A DNA stretch of 14,056 nucleotides, from assembly GCF_003478505.1 (NCBI RefSeq), contig NZ_QUFI01000052.1, positions 1 through 14,056 on the forward strand, given 5' to 3'. Source of the DNA: Clostridium sp. AF27-2AA. GTDB taxonomy: Bacteria > Bacillota > Clostridia > Lachnospirales > Lachnospiraceae. This document shows positions 7,238 to 13,651 of this stretch, piece by piece. Under the pieces are notes generated by a model. The model was not told where the DNA came from. It did not search any database and saw only the letters and a list, made by a program, of their open reading frames with translations. Position numbers and translations under genes: made by a program. Each line of letters starts with the position of its first letter. The first letter of the stretch is position 1.

Positions 7238-7301
7238 TTGACTTGAAATCTTACTTATGTAATAATTCAAATATTACATAAGTAAGAATTAAAAAAAGGA
7301 G
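7238..7301 (+). promoter_or_regulatory. Divergent BlaI-type promoter with paired operators
   Basis: TTGACT (7238-7243), 17 bp, AATAAT (7261-7266) read to the right. A perfect 16-bp inverted repeat (7249-7264 and 7272-7287, 7-nt spacer) comprises two TTAC-N4-GTAA sites, TTACTTATGTAA (7251-7262) and TTACATAAGTAA (7274-7285), about two helical turns apart. They cover the -10 and start region. An AAGGAG (7296-7301) follows, ahead of an ATG at 7312. BlaI binding is inferred from the dyad. Confidence 0.75.
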
Positions 7302-7311
7302 TGGAATCAGG

Positions 7312-7341
7312 ATGATTGAAATTGTAAATAAAGTGCTTTGA
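7312..7341 (+). pseudogene. Nine-codon stub of the gene served by the divergent promoter
   Basis: ATG 7312 with AAGGAG 10 nt upstream opens MIEIVNKVL and stops at TGA 7339-7341, immediately before DNA of the mobilizable element. The complete promoter, operators and RBS leading to almost no protein suggest that the original gene was cut off when the element arrived. The rest of such a gene was not found at the element's other end. A genuine short peptide cannot be excluded. Confidence 0.4.
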
Positions 7342-7379
7342 AAATAAGAAAACCAATAGAGTCACAAGGAGTCTATTGG
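7339..7379 (-). terminator. Terminator of the XRE regulator gene
   Basis: Arms CCAATAGA (7353-7360) and TCTATTGG (7372-7379) form an 8-bp stem. On the minus strand this is followed by TTTTCTTATTTTC, just after the stop of the XRE gene at 7385. Confidence 0.65.
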
Positions 7380-7384
7380 CATTC

Positions 7385-7732
7385 TTACAGAGTTGGATGG
7401 TCTTGCTTGTGCAGCAGATCAAGCAGATAACGAACCATAGGCAATAAATCCGCAGCCTCCTGTTCCGTGCAGTCATTCAGCAGGGTCAGGAGTTTTTGGA
7501 GATTTGGATGTTGGTTTGCGTTGGCTGGGTAGAAAATCTTATCGGCGGGTATCTTCAGATATGTAATCAAAGGATACAGCTTATCATATTTGGGGTTACC
7601 ACGTCCGGCTTCAATATTTAGTATGGTGCGGGTATCCATATTAAGAGTTTCAGCCAGCTTTTCTTGTGAAAGTCCGAGTTCGGTACGGGCTTCACGCACT
7701 GCAATGGCAAGAATTTGTTTTATGTCATGCAT
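7385..7732 (-). CDS. XRE (Cro/C1)-family HTH regulator
   Basis: A 115-aa protein with an HTH_3 domain at about residues 8-62: LGLSQEKLAETLNMDTRTILNIE is the helix-turn-helix, followed by PKYDKLYPLITYLKIPADKIF. The C-terminal half (about 75-110) is leucine-rich and may dimerise. GAGGTGA precedes the start. It lies downstream of the relaxase in the same direction, separated by about 215 nt that contain a hairpin, so it probably has its own promoter. Such regulators in mobilizable elements commonly control transfer or excision genes. The target here is unknown. Confidence 0.85.
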   Translation of the reverse strand: MHDIKQILAIAVREARTELGLSQEKLAETLNMDTRTILNIEAGRGNPKYDKLYPLITYLKIPADKIFYPANANQHPNLQKLLTLLNDCTEQEAADLLPMVRYLLDLLHKQDHPTL

Positions 7733-7891
7733 TATAATTCACCTCGATAGTAGTTTACAATACCTATTAAAACGAGTGAATTGCAATAGAATACAGTGTA
7801 GATATGGAGCGTAATACATGGATGTAAAGTATGGGAAAATACATAGAAAAAGAATAGTGAAAAGTTTTGAGATAGCAGCATATTACACACT

Positions 7892-7940
7892 AAGGTGTAT
7901 CGCAAAGAAGTATAAAACTTCAACGCGATACACCTTTTTT
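7892..7940 (+). terminator. Strong hairpin with plus-strand T tract
   Basis: A perfect 12-bp stem AAGGTGTATCGC (7892-7903) with its complement (7925-7936) encloses a second 5-bp hairpin, GAAGT/ACTTC (7907-7921). A run of six T (7935-7940) follows on the plus strand. The relaxase ends at 7950 on the minus strand, but the T tract points the other way. It may terminate a short plus-strand transcript from the 7733-7890 gap, or simply slow minus-strand transcription after the relaxase. Confidence 0.65.
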
Positions 7941-7949
7941 GTGGGGAAA

Positions 7950-9353
7950 TCAGAGCGTTGTAAAGTCTTTTTCCGGTTTGTGGTTTGTGGTCTGTTCCTG
8001 TCCCGGAGTCCGGTCAAGATACTGGTTCAGATTATCCAGTTTTCGGTTGAGAGCCTGTATGTCTTTTTCAGCAGATTTATAGGTTTTCTGCAAGGCTTCT
8101 TTCTTGGCATACAGAGCATTGTAATCATTACGAAACTTATCAATATCAAAATGTTTTAAGCTGATTCCAAAGCGTTTCAGCATATTTTCTGCACCGTCAT
8201 GGAGCAGGAGTTCTGTTTCATGGTGGCGGAGATAAGCGTCAGGGTCTTTCGATTTCCGGTAACGGATGTGATAGATATGATTGCTCTGATATTGTTCAGC
8301 GTATTTCAATATCTGTCCTAAATCCTTTAGCTGACGTTCTGTTTCCACAAGACTGTTCCGTGCGGTTTTTGCAAGAACAGACTTACTTTCAATCTGTTTT
8401 TCAAGCTCGATGATAGAACCTGCTTTACTGTAACTGCTGGCAGCGATTTTGAGATTTTCAATCGCTGCCCAATGCTGCAGACCGGGGCTTTGCGTGAACT
8501 TTTCTTCCGAGGTGTCAATGAGCGTTCGGGAAGAATAATCCTTGATAAGAGGTTTCTTTCGGGCAGGGAATGGGACACGTTTTTGTGTCTGTGCTAAAGC
8601 CTTTGTTTCTACCCGTTCCTTAATCCGTTCTTTGGTGTATTCTGCACCCAAAGACTTTAAGCTGCCACGGACAAAATGCTCCCGGTCAAGGGGGCGGAAG
8701 GAAATGTACTTTAAGGCGTTTCCTCCAATGGTTTCGCCTTTGATTTCATAACCTTTTGCCCGTATCAGCTCCATGCACTGTTCATATGTATCAGCGTTTT
8801 GAATTGCTTCATCAATGTCCTGCTTGAGCTTGATTTTCCACGAGGTGCCATTTCTGCCGGATGTCCATTCTTTATAACTTTTACCACGCTGGTTTGTGGG
8901 AGAAATGACGGATAACTGATGCTTGGAACACAGCTCATCATTCAGGCGGCGAATGTGGTAGTAGGTCTGTTTACAGTCATGATATTTTTCGTGATTCACA
9001 TTATCTGCGGCACAGAAAATGATGTGGTTGTGAACGTGACCTTTATCAATATGAGTGGAAACGATATAAGAAAATTTCCCCTCTAACAGCTTGTTGGCAA
9101 GCTCCACACCGATCTGATGTGCTTCCTTATAAGATACCTCTCCCGGAGCGAAAGCCTGTATCAGATGAAAGGCTTTGTTGGGGTCTGCCTGATTTGTTTT
9201 TGACAGAGCAAATTTGAAGTCAAAGGCAGCGGTTTCAGGACTGCATCCGAAGGAAGAAATGAGAATACTTTCATCTGTTTTTTGGGGATTACAGATATAG
9301 TTTACTGCCTTATGGACGGTTGCCTGGATAGCATGGATTTTTGTGATTGCCAT
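7950..9353 (-). CDS. MobP-type relaxase
   Basis: A 467-aa relaxase (Relaxase/mobilisation nuclease family, VirD2/MobA-like). It would nick oriT, stay bound to the 5' end through a tyrosine and pilot the strand into a recipient. Motif I NYICNP places the likely catalytic tyrosine at residue 19. Motif III HIDKGHVHNHI at 101-111 gives the metal-binding histidines 106, 108 and 110. The nuclease domain covers about 1-240. The rest is a charged, partly coiled-coil tail (about 300-450) of unknown role. Its start lies within the last 52 nt of mobC in another frame, a usual overlap for this pair. It appears complete. Confidence 0.93.
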   Translation of the reverse strand: MAITKIHAIQATVHKAVNYICNPQKTDESILISSFGCSPETAAFDFKFALSKTNQADPNKAFHLIQAFAPGEVSYKEAHQIGVELANKLLEGKFSYIVSTHIDKGHVHNHIIFCAADNVNHEKYHDCKQTYYHIRRLNDELCSKHQLSVISPTNQRGKSYKEWTSGRNGTSWKIKLKQDIDEAIQNADTYEQCMELIRAKGYEIKGETIGGNALKYISFRPLDREHFVRGSLKSLGAEYTKERIKERVETKALAQTQKRVPFPARKKPLIKDYSSRTLIDTSEEKFTQSPGLQHWAAIENLKIAASSYSKAGSIIELEKQIESKSVLAKTARNSLVETERQLKDLGQILKYAEQYQSNHIYHIRYRKSKDPDAYLRHHETELLLHDGAENMLKRFGISLKHFDIDKFRNDYNALYAKKEALQKTYKSAEKDIQALNRKLDNLNQYLDRTPGQEQTTNHKPEKDFTTL

Positions 9354-9643
9354 ACCTGTTTCATCAGCTCCTTTACTTCGTTTACATCGGCTTTATAAAC
9401 ATTGCCAGTAGCATTCATCCGCTTGGCAATCTGGTTCAGATTATTGCCGATACGGGCGAGCGTGGTGTTGTATTCCCGCAGGTGTTCGTAGTTTACATCG
9501 TAGACATAGCCATACAAAATCAGATGCCGAATAAATGCGGATTTGCTCTTCATGCCGGAGGCTTTCCATTTCTGATCTAAGATGTATTGCTCGTCATCGC
9601 TGAGATAGATTTTAAGTTCATTTTGTCTTTCTCGGTTTGCCAT
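9302..9643 (-). CDS. mobC: MobC-like mobilization accessory protein
   Basis: A 113-aa protein starting MANRERQNELKIYLSDDE with a ribbon-helix-helix-like N-terminal half (about 8-45). The MobC signature IGNNLNQIAKRMN is at 65-77. MobC proteins bind oriT and help open it for the relaxase. An upstream in-frame extension to 10063 is open, but it reads through the palindromic region and is not protein-like. The start at 9643 was chosen because it matches the family N-terminus and has AAGGA upstream. It overlaps the relaxase start by 52 nt, so the two are co-expressed. Confidence 0.9.
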   Translation of the reverse strand: MANRERQNELKIYLSDDEQYILDQKWKASGMKSKSAFIRHLILYGYVYDVNYEHLREYNTTLARIGNNLNQIAKRMNATGNVYKADVNEVKELMKQVWQSQKSMLSRQPSIRQ

Positions 9644-9720
9644 TGCAGTATCAGTCCTTTCCTTATTTGTATAAAAGATTTTCAAATATGCCGTAGCCGG
9701 CGGTTGTTTTTTGCTTTTAG

Positions 9721-10016
9721 GGGGACAGGGGGATATGCCCCATGCAAGCCAATTTCTGCAAGTTTTCACTTGGTAGAAACTTGCGGAAATGGTGCCTGTG
9801 AGGGAACACAGGCAGTGCTTGCTATTCTTCTGCAAATTACCCGTAGGGAATTTGCGTGTTGCGTGAGTATAGGCGAGCGGTTTGCAACACAGTAGGGCGT
9901 TACCGCCCTTGTTATGGATAGCGTTGATAATTCGACTTTGCAGTTGGGCAGAAGCAATAAAAAACTGCCACGGTTCATAAGGGCATGGATTGCCCGTAAA
10001 AACTCCATAGCAGTTT
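9721..10016. other. oriT: Probable origin of transfer (oriT) region
   Basis: The non-coding stretch upstream of mobC is packed with inverted repeats. These are a 14-bp pair 9752-9765/9777-9790 (one G-T pair); TGCCTGTG/CACAGGCA 9793-9800/9807-9814; GCAAATT/AATTTGC 9832-9838/9849-9855 with inner CCC/GGG; GTGTTGC/GCAACAC 9856-9862/9884-9890; AGGGCG-TTAC-CGCCCT 9894-9909; GGGCA/TGCCC 9981-9995; and AAACTGC/GCAGTTT 9962-10016. Dense hairpins next to mobC-relaxase genes are the hallmark of oriT. The nick site cannot be named from sequence alone. The C-rich CGCCCT repeat at 9894-9909 is the most suggestive part. Confidence 0.65.
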
Positions 10017-10028
10017 GTGTGACTTTTT

Positions 10029-10190
10029 ATGATTTTTGATTCTATCCATAATGATTTTATCAATGGGAAAGGGGAAAGTCAATGGCTGGAGAGAGATAAA
10101 AGATTTACAGAGAAATTTAGGGGAATAAGCAAAGATACTGCATATTCTGCATTTAAAATTAGAATTGGAAAACCAGAAGAGAGGGGGTGA
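10029..10190 (+). CDS. Small ORF (53 aa) ahead of the HTH regulator
   Basis: ATG 10029 opens a 53-aa frame (MIFDSIHNDF to GKPEERG) ending at TGA 10188-10190, only 3 nt before the ATG of the next gene. It is rich in charged residues (LERDKRFTEKFRGISK) and has no membrane segment. There is no clear SD before 10029, so the start is uncertain. The tight spacing to the regulator and protein-like composition favour a real gene, perhaps translationally coupled. No family was recognised. Confidence 0.35.
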   Translation: MIFDSIHNDFINGKGESQWLERDKRFTEKFRGISKDTAYSAFKIRIGKPEERG

Positions 10191-10193
10191 AGC

Positions 10194-10523
10194 ATGAATA
10201 CCGTACATCGTAGAACGGAAATAATCAATATTCTTATTATCAGACGACATACAACAGCGAATGAATTGGCACAGGAATTTGGCGTTTCCATTCGCACGAT
10301 ACAGTATGATATTCAGGCTTTAACTCCGGTTTATCCGATTTATACAAAACAGGGAGAGAACGGAGGAATTTTTATAAGAGAGGATTACAAGCCTTATGCC
10401 AATTCGCTGACACCTATGGAAGTAGCTGCCTTGCATGAATTATATGATTGGACGGAGGGCATACATAAAAAAGTTTTATTTCAAGTTCTAAGAAAATATG
10501 GACCGGATAAATTACAACTTTGA
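10194..10523 (+). CDS. HTH_11 / DeoR-type regulator, short
   Basis: A 109-aa protein with an N-terminal winged helix at about 6-60: RRTEIINILIIRRHTTANEL, then FGVSIRTIQYDIQAL as recognition helix and GGIFIREDYKPY as wing. Full-length WYL or DeoR regulators are about 300 aa with a ligand domain. Here only the DNA-binding domain and a short leucine-rich tail (LTPMEVAALHELYDW) remain, which is common in mobile elements. GAGGGGG directly upstream supports the start. It likely controls element genes. Targets unknown. Confidence 0.75.
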   Translation: MNTVHRRTEIINILIIRRHTTANELAQEFGVSIRTIQYDIQALTPVYPIYTKQGENGGIFIREDYKPYANSLTPMEVAALHELYDWTEGIHKKVLFQVLRKYGPDKLQL

Positions 10524-10538
10524 TCTTGTCATTCTGAT

Positions 10539-10598
10539 AAAGCACATAATTTTTACAGAACCGTTCATAGCAGACGGAAGTGTGCTTATGTGCTTTTT
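10539..10598 (+). terminator. Terminator after the HTH regulator
   Basis: AAAGCACATAA (10539-10549) and TTATGTGCTTT (10586-10596) form a perfect 11-bp stem. It encloses a smaller CCGT/ACGG hairpin and ends in a short T run, about 15 nt after the regulator's stop. Confidence 0.7.
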
Positions 10599-10672
10599 AG
10601 GCTGACAATTTCAGCTTTGATTTTATCCAAAATGCAGACGATGTCTGCGATTGTACCTTGACAATTTCATAA

Positions 10673-10924
10673 ACCAATGCGTACAGGACGTGTGGAATAT
10701 GTGGAGCCGCTTTGAGGATACGCCATAAGACACCTGCTTTTGCCTTTGGCAGAGGTGGATACGAAGGAATATTGAAAGCAGATATTGAAGTTAAGGTGTG
10801 GAGCGAGAAATATCCGGCATAAATGTGTAGCAGTTACACGGAGGCGTTGATACATATTTTTGATAATGATACTTCCGGCTTAGTCCGGTCAGATAAGATG
10901 ACGGTGCGATACCGATGTGGGTAG
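10673..10924 (+). pseudogene. Coding-like remnant, unrecognised
   Basis: In the 540-bp stretch between the HTH regulator and the DUF6462 gene, one frame is open from 10673 to 10819 (including HKTPAFAFGRGGYEGILKAD). It has a stop at 10820, then continues from ATG 10823 to 10921 (including FDNDTSGLVRSDKMTVRY). The composition is protein-like and the GC is higher than in flanking spacers, but there is no intact start and there are internal stops. I read it as the decayed remains of an element gene I cannot name. Confidence 0.3.
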
Positions 10925-10963
10925 TGTAATGAGCTGCCACCTGTACGGATTTTTTAATATCTT

Positions 10964-11004
10964 CCAATAAAAGCATATTTGTTTGTTAAGTATGTTTTTA
11001 TTGG
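10964..11004. repeat. Long hairpin upstream of the excisionase-like gene
   Basis: CCAATAAAAGCATA (10964-10977) pairs with TATGTTTTTATTGG (10991-11004), 14 bp with one G-T pair and a 13-nt loop. No T tract follows the stem, so it is less likely a terminator. It could be a binding site for the small DNA-binding proteins encoded just downstream. Confidence 0.5.
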
Positions 11005-11064
11005 CAGATATGCCATAACCATAGCAAGAGAAAAAGAACACACTTTGAAAAGGTAGGTGGAAGA

Positions 11065-11247
11065 ATGCAGGCAAAAGTGAACACAAAAAATTTTATAAGG
11101 TATGACGAGGGTGCGGAGAGGTATTCTATGAGTAAACACAGCTTTATGAAATTGGCACAGGATGCTCGTGCTGTTTATAAAATTAACCGTATCACATTGG
11201 TAAACGTGAAGATTTTTGAGGAGTATTTGGAATCTTTTCGGGCGTAG
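11065..11247 (+). CDS. DUF6462-like small protein, excisionase-type
   Basis: A 60-aa basic protein with a single winged-helix-like domain: IRYDEGAERYSMSKHSFMKLAQDARAV, then YKINRITLVNVKIFEEYLESF. This pattern matches the DUF6462 / Tn916 Xis-like small proteins found just before tyrosine integrases in Firmicutes elements. Excisionases bend DNA at the element ends and steer the integrase toward excision. An AGGTGG-type RBS precedes ATG 11065. It is about 340 bp upstream of the integrase, with the RHH gene between. The DUF name is from memory; the excisionase role is inferred from context. Confidence 0.75.
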   Translation: MQAKVNTKNFIRYDEGAERYSMSKHSFMKLAQDARAVYKINRITLVNVKIFEEYLESFRA

Positions 11248-11275
11248 ACATGATAAGAAAGAGGAAAACGAATTA

Positions 11276-11322
11276 TTGTATATCAAAAAGCATTTGACTT
11301 TTTGATATACAAGTAGTAAAAT
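11276..11322 (+). promoter_or_regulatory. Operator-promoter of the RHH-integrase operon
   Basis: A perfect 15-bp inverted repeat, TTGTATATCAAAAAG (11276-11290) and complement (11298-11312) with a 7-nt centre, overlaps a near-consensus promoter TTGACT (11294-11299), 17 bp, TAAAAT (11317-11322). The -35 lies inside the palindrome, so a bound repressor would block it. The RHH protein encoded next is the natural candidate. It is not a terminator, because no T tract follows. Confidence 0.75.
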
Positions 11323-11354
11323 GAAGTCAGGTTATGAAAGGCAGGTGTTGACGG

Positions 11355-11537
11355 ATGGCAAGAATGGGTAGACCTAAGTTAGAAAATCCGAGAAGTGAAG
11401 GTGTATTCATCCGTCTTACAAAAGATGAGCATACAGATATAACAGAGTATGCCAGCTCTCATGATCTGACCATAACACAGACGCTTGTTCAAGGATTTAG
11501 AAAGCTGCAAGAGCAGGATAATACCGAGAATGAGTAA
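11355..11537 (+). CDS. Ribbon-helix-helix (CopG-like) protein
   Basis: A 60-aa protein starting MARMGRPKLENPRSEG, with a beta strand (VFIRLTKDEH) followed by two helices (about 26-36 and 40-54, TITQTLVQGFRKL). This is the ribbon-helix-helix fold of CopG/Arc regulators, which bind DNA as dimers through the strand. It lies between a strong palindromic promoter and the integrase start 46 nt downstream, so it likely controls its own operon and integrase expression. The GGCAGGTG upstream is a modest RBS. Confidence 0.75.
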   Translation: MARMGRPKLENPRSEGVFIRLTKDEHTDITEYASSHDLTITQTLVQGFRKLQEQDNTENE

Positions 11538-11583
11538 TGGCATTTGTGACCTCTTTCTTATATTGAGAGGAAGGTGGTACATA

Positions 11584-12816
11584 ATGTCAATGTCGAGAAA
11601 AGATTCAAAAGGCAGAGTATTAAGGAAAGGCGAAAGTCAGAGGAAAAACGACGGAAGGTATATCTACCAGTACACCGATTCGACAGGTAAAAGGCGGGTC
11701 GTTTATTCAAATGACCTGTTGGAGTTAAGGGAAAAGGAAAAAGAACTTGTTCGCAATCAGTTGGACGGTCTTGAAAGCTATTGCAGTGGAAAGACAACTT
11801 TGAACTATGCATTTGACAGGTATATTTCAACGAAGTATGATTTGAAAGAACACACACGGGTAAATTATAAGTATATGTATAACCGTTTTGTCAGAGATAC
11901 TTTTGGAAAAAGAATCATCAATGATATAAAGTATTCTGATGTGAAATTCTTTTATTGTTCGTTGATGAACATATTGGGGTTACAGGCGAATACATTGGAT
12001 AATATTCATACGATTCTGCACCCAACCTTTCAGATGGCAGTTAGGGACAATGTGATACGCAATAATCCGGCAAGCGGTGTAATGGCAGAAATCAAAAAGG
12101 CGAATGGAAAGAATAAGGGCATAAGACACGCACTTACATTGGAACAGCAGAGAGCATTTTTGAATTATGTATCGAACAGTCCTGTGTATTGCCATTGGTT
12201 GCCACTGTTTACAGCACTTTTTGGAACGGGATGTCGCATAGGAGAAATGATAGGGCTGCGTTGGGAAGATTTGGATTATGAGAATAAAACCATTAGTATA
12301 AACCATGCGGCTATCTATCGAGTAATGGAGAATGGAAAGAGTGAATTTCATATTTCTTCGCCAAAGACAGAAGCCGGGATTCGTACTATTCCGATGATGC
12401 AGGCTGTAGAACAGGCATTTAAGGATGAATACGAAGCACAGAAAGAAACCGGTTTTAATGTGCAAGTGGTTGATGGTATGAGTGGGTTTATCTTTTGCAA
12501 TAAAGACGGAATTATCCATAAACCCAGCGTAATCAACAGTGCAATCAAAAGAATTTACGAAGCCTACAATGCCGAAGAAATTATTAAGGCAAAACGGGAG
12601 AGCAGACGCCCGGTATTGATTCCTCATTTTTCGTGTCATCATATCCGACACACATTTTGCACCAGATTTTGTGAAAATGAAAGAAATCTGAAAGTGATTC
12701 AAAGTATTATGGGTCATGCAAATATTGAAACAACGATGGATATTTATGCGGAAGCAACAGATGTGAAGAAAAAGGAAGCAATTAAAGCTCTGGAAAATAA
12801 TAGTGATATATTTTAG
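11584..12816 (+). CDS. int: Tyrosine recombinase (Tn916-type integrase)
   Basis: A 410-aa site-specific integrase. The N-terminal arm-binding domain of Tn916 type is at about 1-60 (GRYIYQYTDSTGKRRVVYSNDL), a SAM-like core-binding domain at about 75-170, and the catalytic domain from about 185. Catalytic residues are all present: Arg218 (GTGCRIGE), Lys261, His352 and Arg355 (HHIRHTF), His378 (GHANIETT) and Tyr388. An open extension to 11485 exists, but 11584 was chosen because of the GGAAGGTGG upstream and the family N-terminus. It would insert and excise the mobilizable element. The intact active site suggests it still works. Confidence 0.95.
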   Translation: MSMSRKDSKGRVLRKGESQRKNDGRYIYQYTDSTGKRRVVYSNDLLELREKEKELVRNQLDGLESYCSGKTTLNYAFDRYISTKYDLKEHTRVNYKYMYNRFVRDTFGKRIINDIKYSDVKFFYCSLMNILGLQANTLDNIHTILHPTFQMAVRDNVIRNNPASGVMAEIKKANGKNKGIRHALTLEQQRAFLNYVSNSPVYCHWLPLFTALFGTGCRIGEMIGLRWEDLDYENKTISINHAAIYRVMENGKSEFHISSPKTEAGIRTIPMMQAVEQAFKDEYEAQKETGFNVQVVDGMSGFIFCNKDGIIHKPSVINSAIKRIYEAYNAEEIIKAKRESRRPVLIPHFSCHHIRHTFCTRFCENERNLKVIQSIMGHANIETTMDIYAEATDVKKKEAIKALENNSDIF

Positions 12817-12857
12817 GAAGAAGTCCTTGCAAGGGGACGATTTCCAAGACAAACCTG

Positions 12858-12885
12858 ACATCAAAAAAGTCAGAATACATCAAAA
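12858..12885 (+). repeat. Paired ACATCAAAA repeats after the integrase, possible arm sites
   Basis: ACATCAAAA occurs at 12858-12866 and 12877-12885, 19 bp apart, within 70 bp of the integrase stop, with a weaker GACATTAG after. Tn916-type integrases bind short direct repeats near each element end. The repeats are seen; binding is inferred. Confidence 0.35.
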
Positions 12886-13466
12886 TGACATTAGTTTGTT
12901 GGATTTTGGTGGACAAATATGGACTGGCGATATATAATGAAAATCGTGTAAAAAAGCGTTTATCAACTTATTTGGACTGTGGTGGATTAGCTTCGGTTAT
13001 ATTCCCGACTATGAAGTCCCTGGACGCTGATAAGAAAGCTTCCAAGACTTCCGAAGCAGCTCCAGCAGTGAAAGCTGAGCCTGAAAAGATTGATTTTTCT
13101 AAGGTAAAGATTGAGCCCTTGTTTGAGGAAGCAGTTGATTTTGACACATTCAGCAAGTCAGATTTCCGTGCAGTAAAGGTTAAAGAGTGTGTTGCAGTAC
13201 CGAAGTCAAAGAAACTCTTACAGTTTACGCTTGATGACGGAACAGGCACAGACAGAACTATTTTAAGTGGTATTCATAGCTTTTATGAGCCTGAAGAACT
13301 GGTTGGAAAAACTCTTATCGCTATCACAAATCTTCCACCGAGAGCTATGATGGGTATTGACTCTTGCGGTATGCTCCTCAGTGCTATTCACGAAGAAGAA
13401 GGAGAAGAAAAGCTCCATCTTCTGATGGTTGATGACCACATTCCGGCAGGTGCAAAGCTCTATTAA
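12885..13466 (+). pseudogene. metG: 3' fragment of methionyl-tRNA synthetase (C-terminal tRNA-binding domain)
   Basis: From about residue 70 of this 193-aa frame (IEPLFEEAVDFDTFSKSDFRAVKV) to the end (HIPAGAKLY) it is the OB-fold tRNA-binding domain of MetRS: VPKSKKLLQFTLDDGT, ILSGIHSFY, EELVGKTLIAITNL and MGIDSCGMLLSA are characteristic. A full MetRS has about 500 more residues with HIGH and KMSKS, which are absent. An acidic/alanine-lysine linker precedes the domain. The first ~40 residues (from ATG 12885) look like read-through of element-junction DNA and have no RBS. I infer that metG was truncated when neighbouring DNA inserted or rearranged. Free-standing domains of this kind (CsaA/Arc1p-like) exist, so a functional short protein is possible but unsupported. 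Confidence 0.8.
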
Positions 13467-13542
13467 GATGATGTAAAGATGTACCGTTTCACCAAATAGA
13501 CGGGACGTACTTCATTTGATAAAAAACTAAAAAAACAGCGAT

Positions 13543-13562
13543 TTACATCAAACTTACATCAA
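13543..13562 (+). repeat. Tandem TTACATCAA repeats, 11-bp period
   Basis: TTACATCAA at 13543-13551 and 13554-13562, one helical turn apart, followed by TTGATG in inverse orientation. The ACATCAA core is shared with the repeats after the integrase (12858, 12877). This fits recombinase arm-type sites, perhaps a leftover end of another element. Chance is possible. Confidence 0.3.
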
Positions 13563-13615
13563 TTGATGCAGAAATCGGTACAAGCAAGAAAAAATCGCAT
13601 AATTAGTGCAATGAG

Positions 13616-13645
13616 TGGGCAATTCCAATCGGAGTTGCCCATTTT
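13616..13645 (+). terminator. Rho-independent terminator
   Basis: TGGGCAATTCC (13616-13626) pairs with GGAGTTGCCCA (13631-13641), 11 bp with one G-T pair and an AATC loop, followed by TTTTT (13641-13646 region). It lies downstream of the metG fragment and just before the IS66 end, so it may be the old metG terminator or protect the insertion sequence from read-through. Confidence 0.8.
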
Positions 13646-13651
13646 TAAAAC

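Larger units (their letters stand above)
7339..12890. mobile_element. Integrative mobilizable element (relaxase/MobC plus tyrosine integrase)
   Basis: A compact module of about 5.5 kb: regulator, relaxase and mobC on the minus strand, a hairpin-rich region, then regulators, an excisionase-like gene and integrase on the plus strand. There is no coupling ATPase, VirB4-like ATPase or other transfer gene, so it should depend on a helper conjugative element. Boundaries are inferred: on the left, the point between the divergent-promoter stub and the XRE terminator; on the right, shortly after the integrase. No convincing att direct repeat was found, as can be the case for Tn916-type integrases that tolerate unlike target sequences. 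Confidence 0.7.

Noticed and set aside
9721..10016. CRISPR array
   Set aside because: The repeats are inverted pairs of different sequence, not regularly spaced direct repeats.
9644..10063. N-terminal extension of mobC to 253 aa
   Set aside because: The extension translates the hairpin-rich oriT region and the MobC family begins at MANRERQ; the shorter start is preferred.
11485..11583. N-terminal extension of the integrase
   Set aside because: It overlaps the RHH gene, and the RBS and family alignment favour 11584.
11980..12864. Long minus-strand ORF of 294 aa
   Set aside because: It is antisense to the integrase with cysteine/histidine/phenylalanine-rich shadow composition and no RBS.
7339..12944. 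TGAAAAT at 7339-7345 and 12938-12944 as an att direct repeat
   Set aside because: Seven bases in AT-rich DNA are expected by chance, and joining the flanks does not restore a reading frame.
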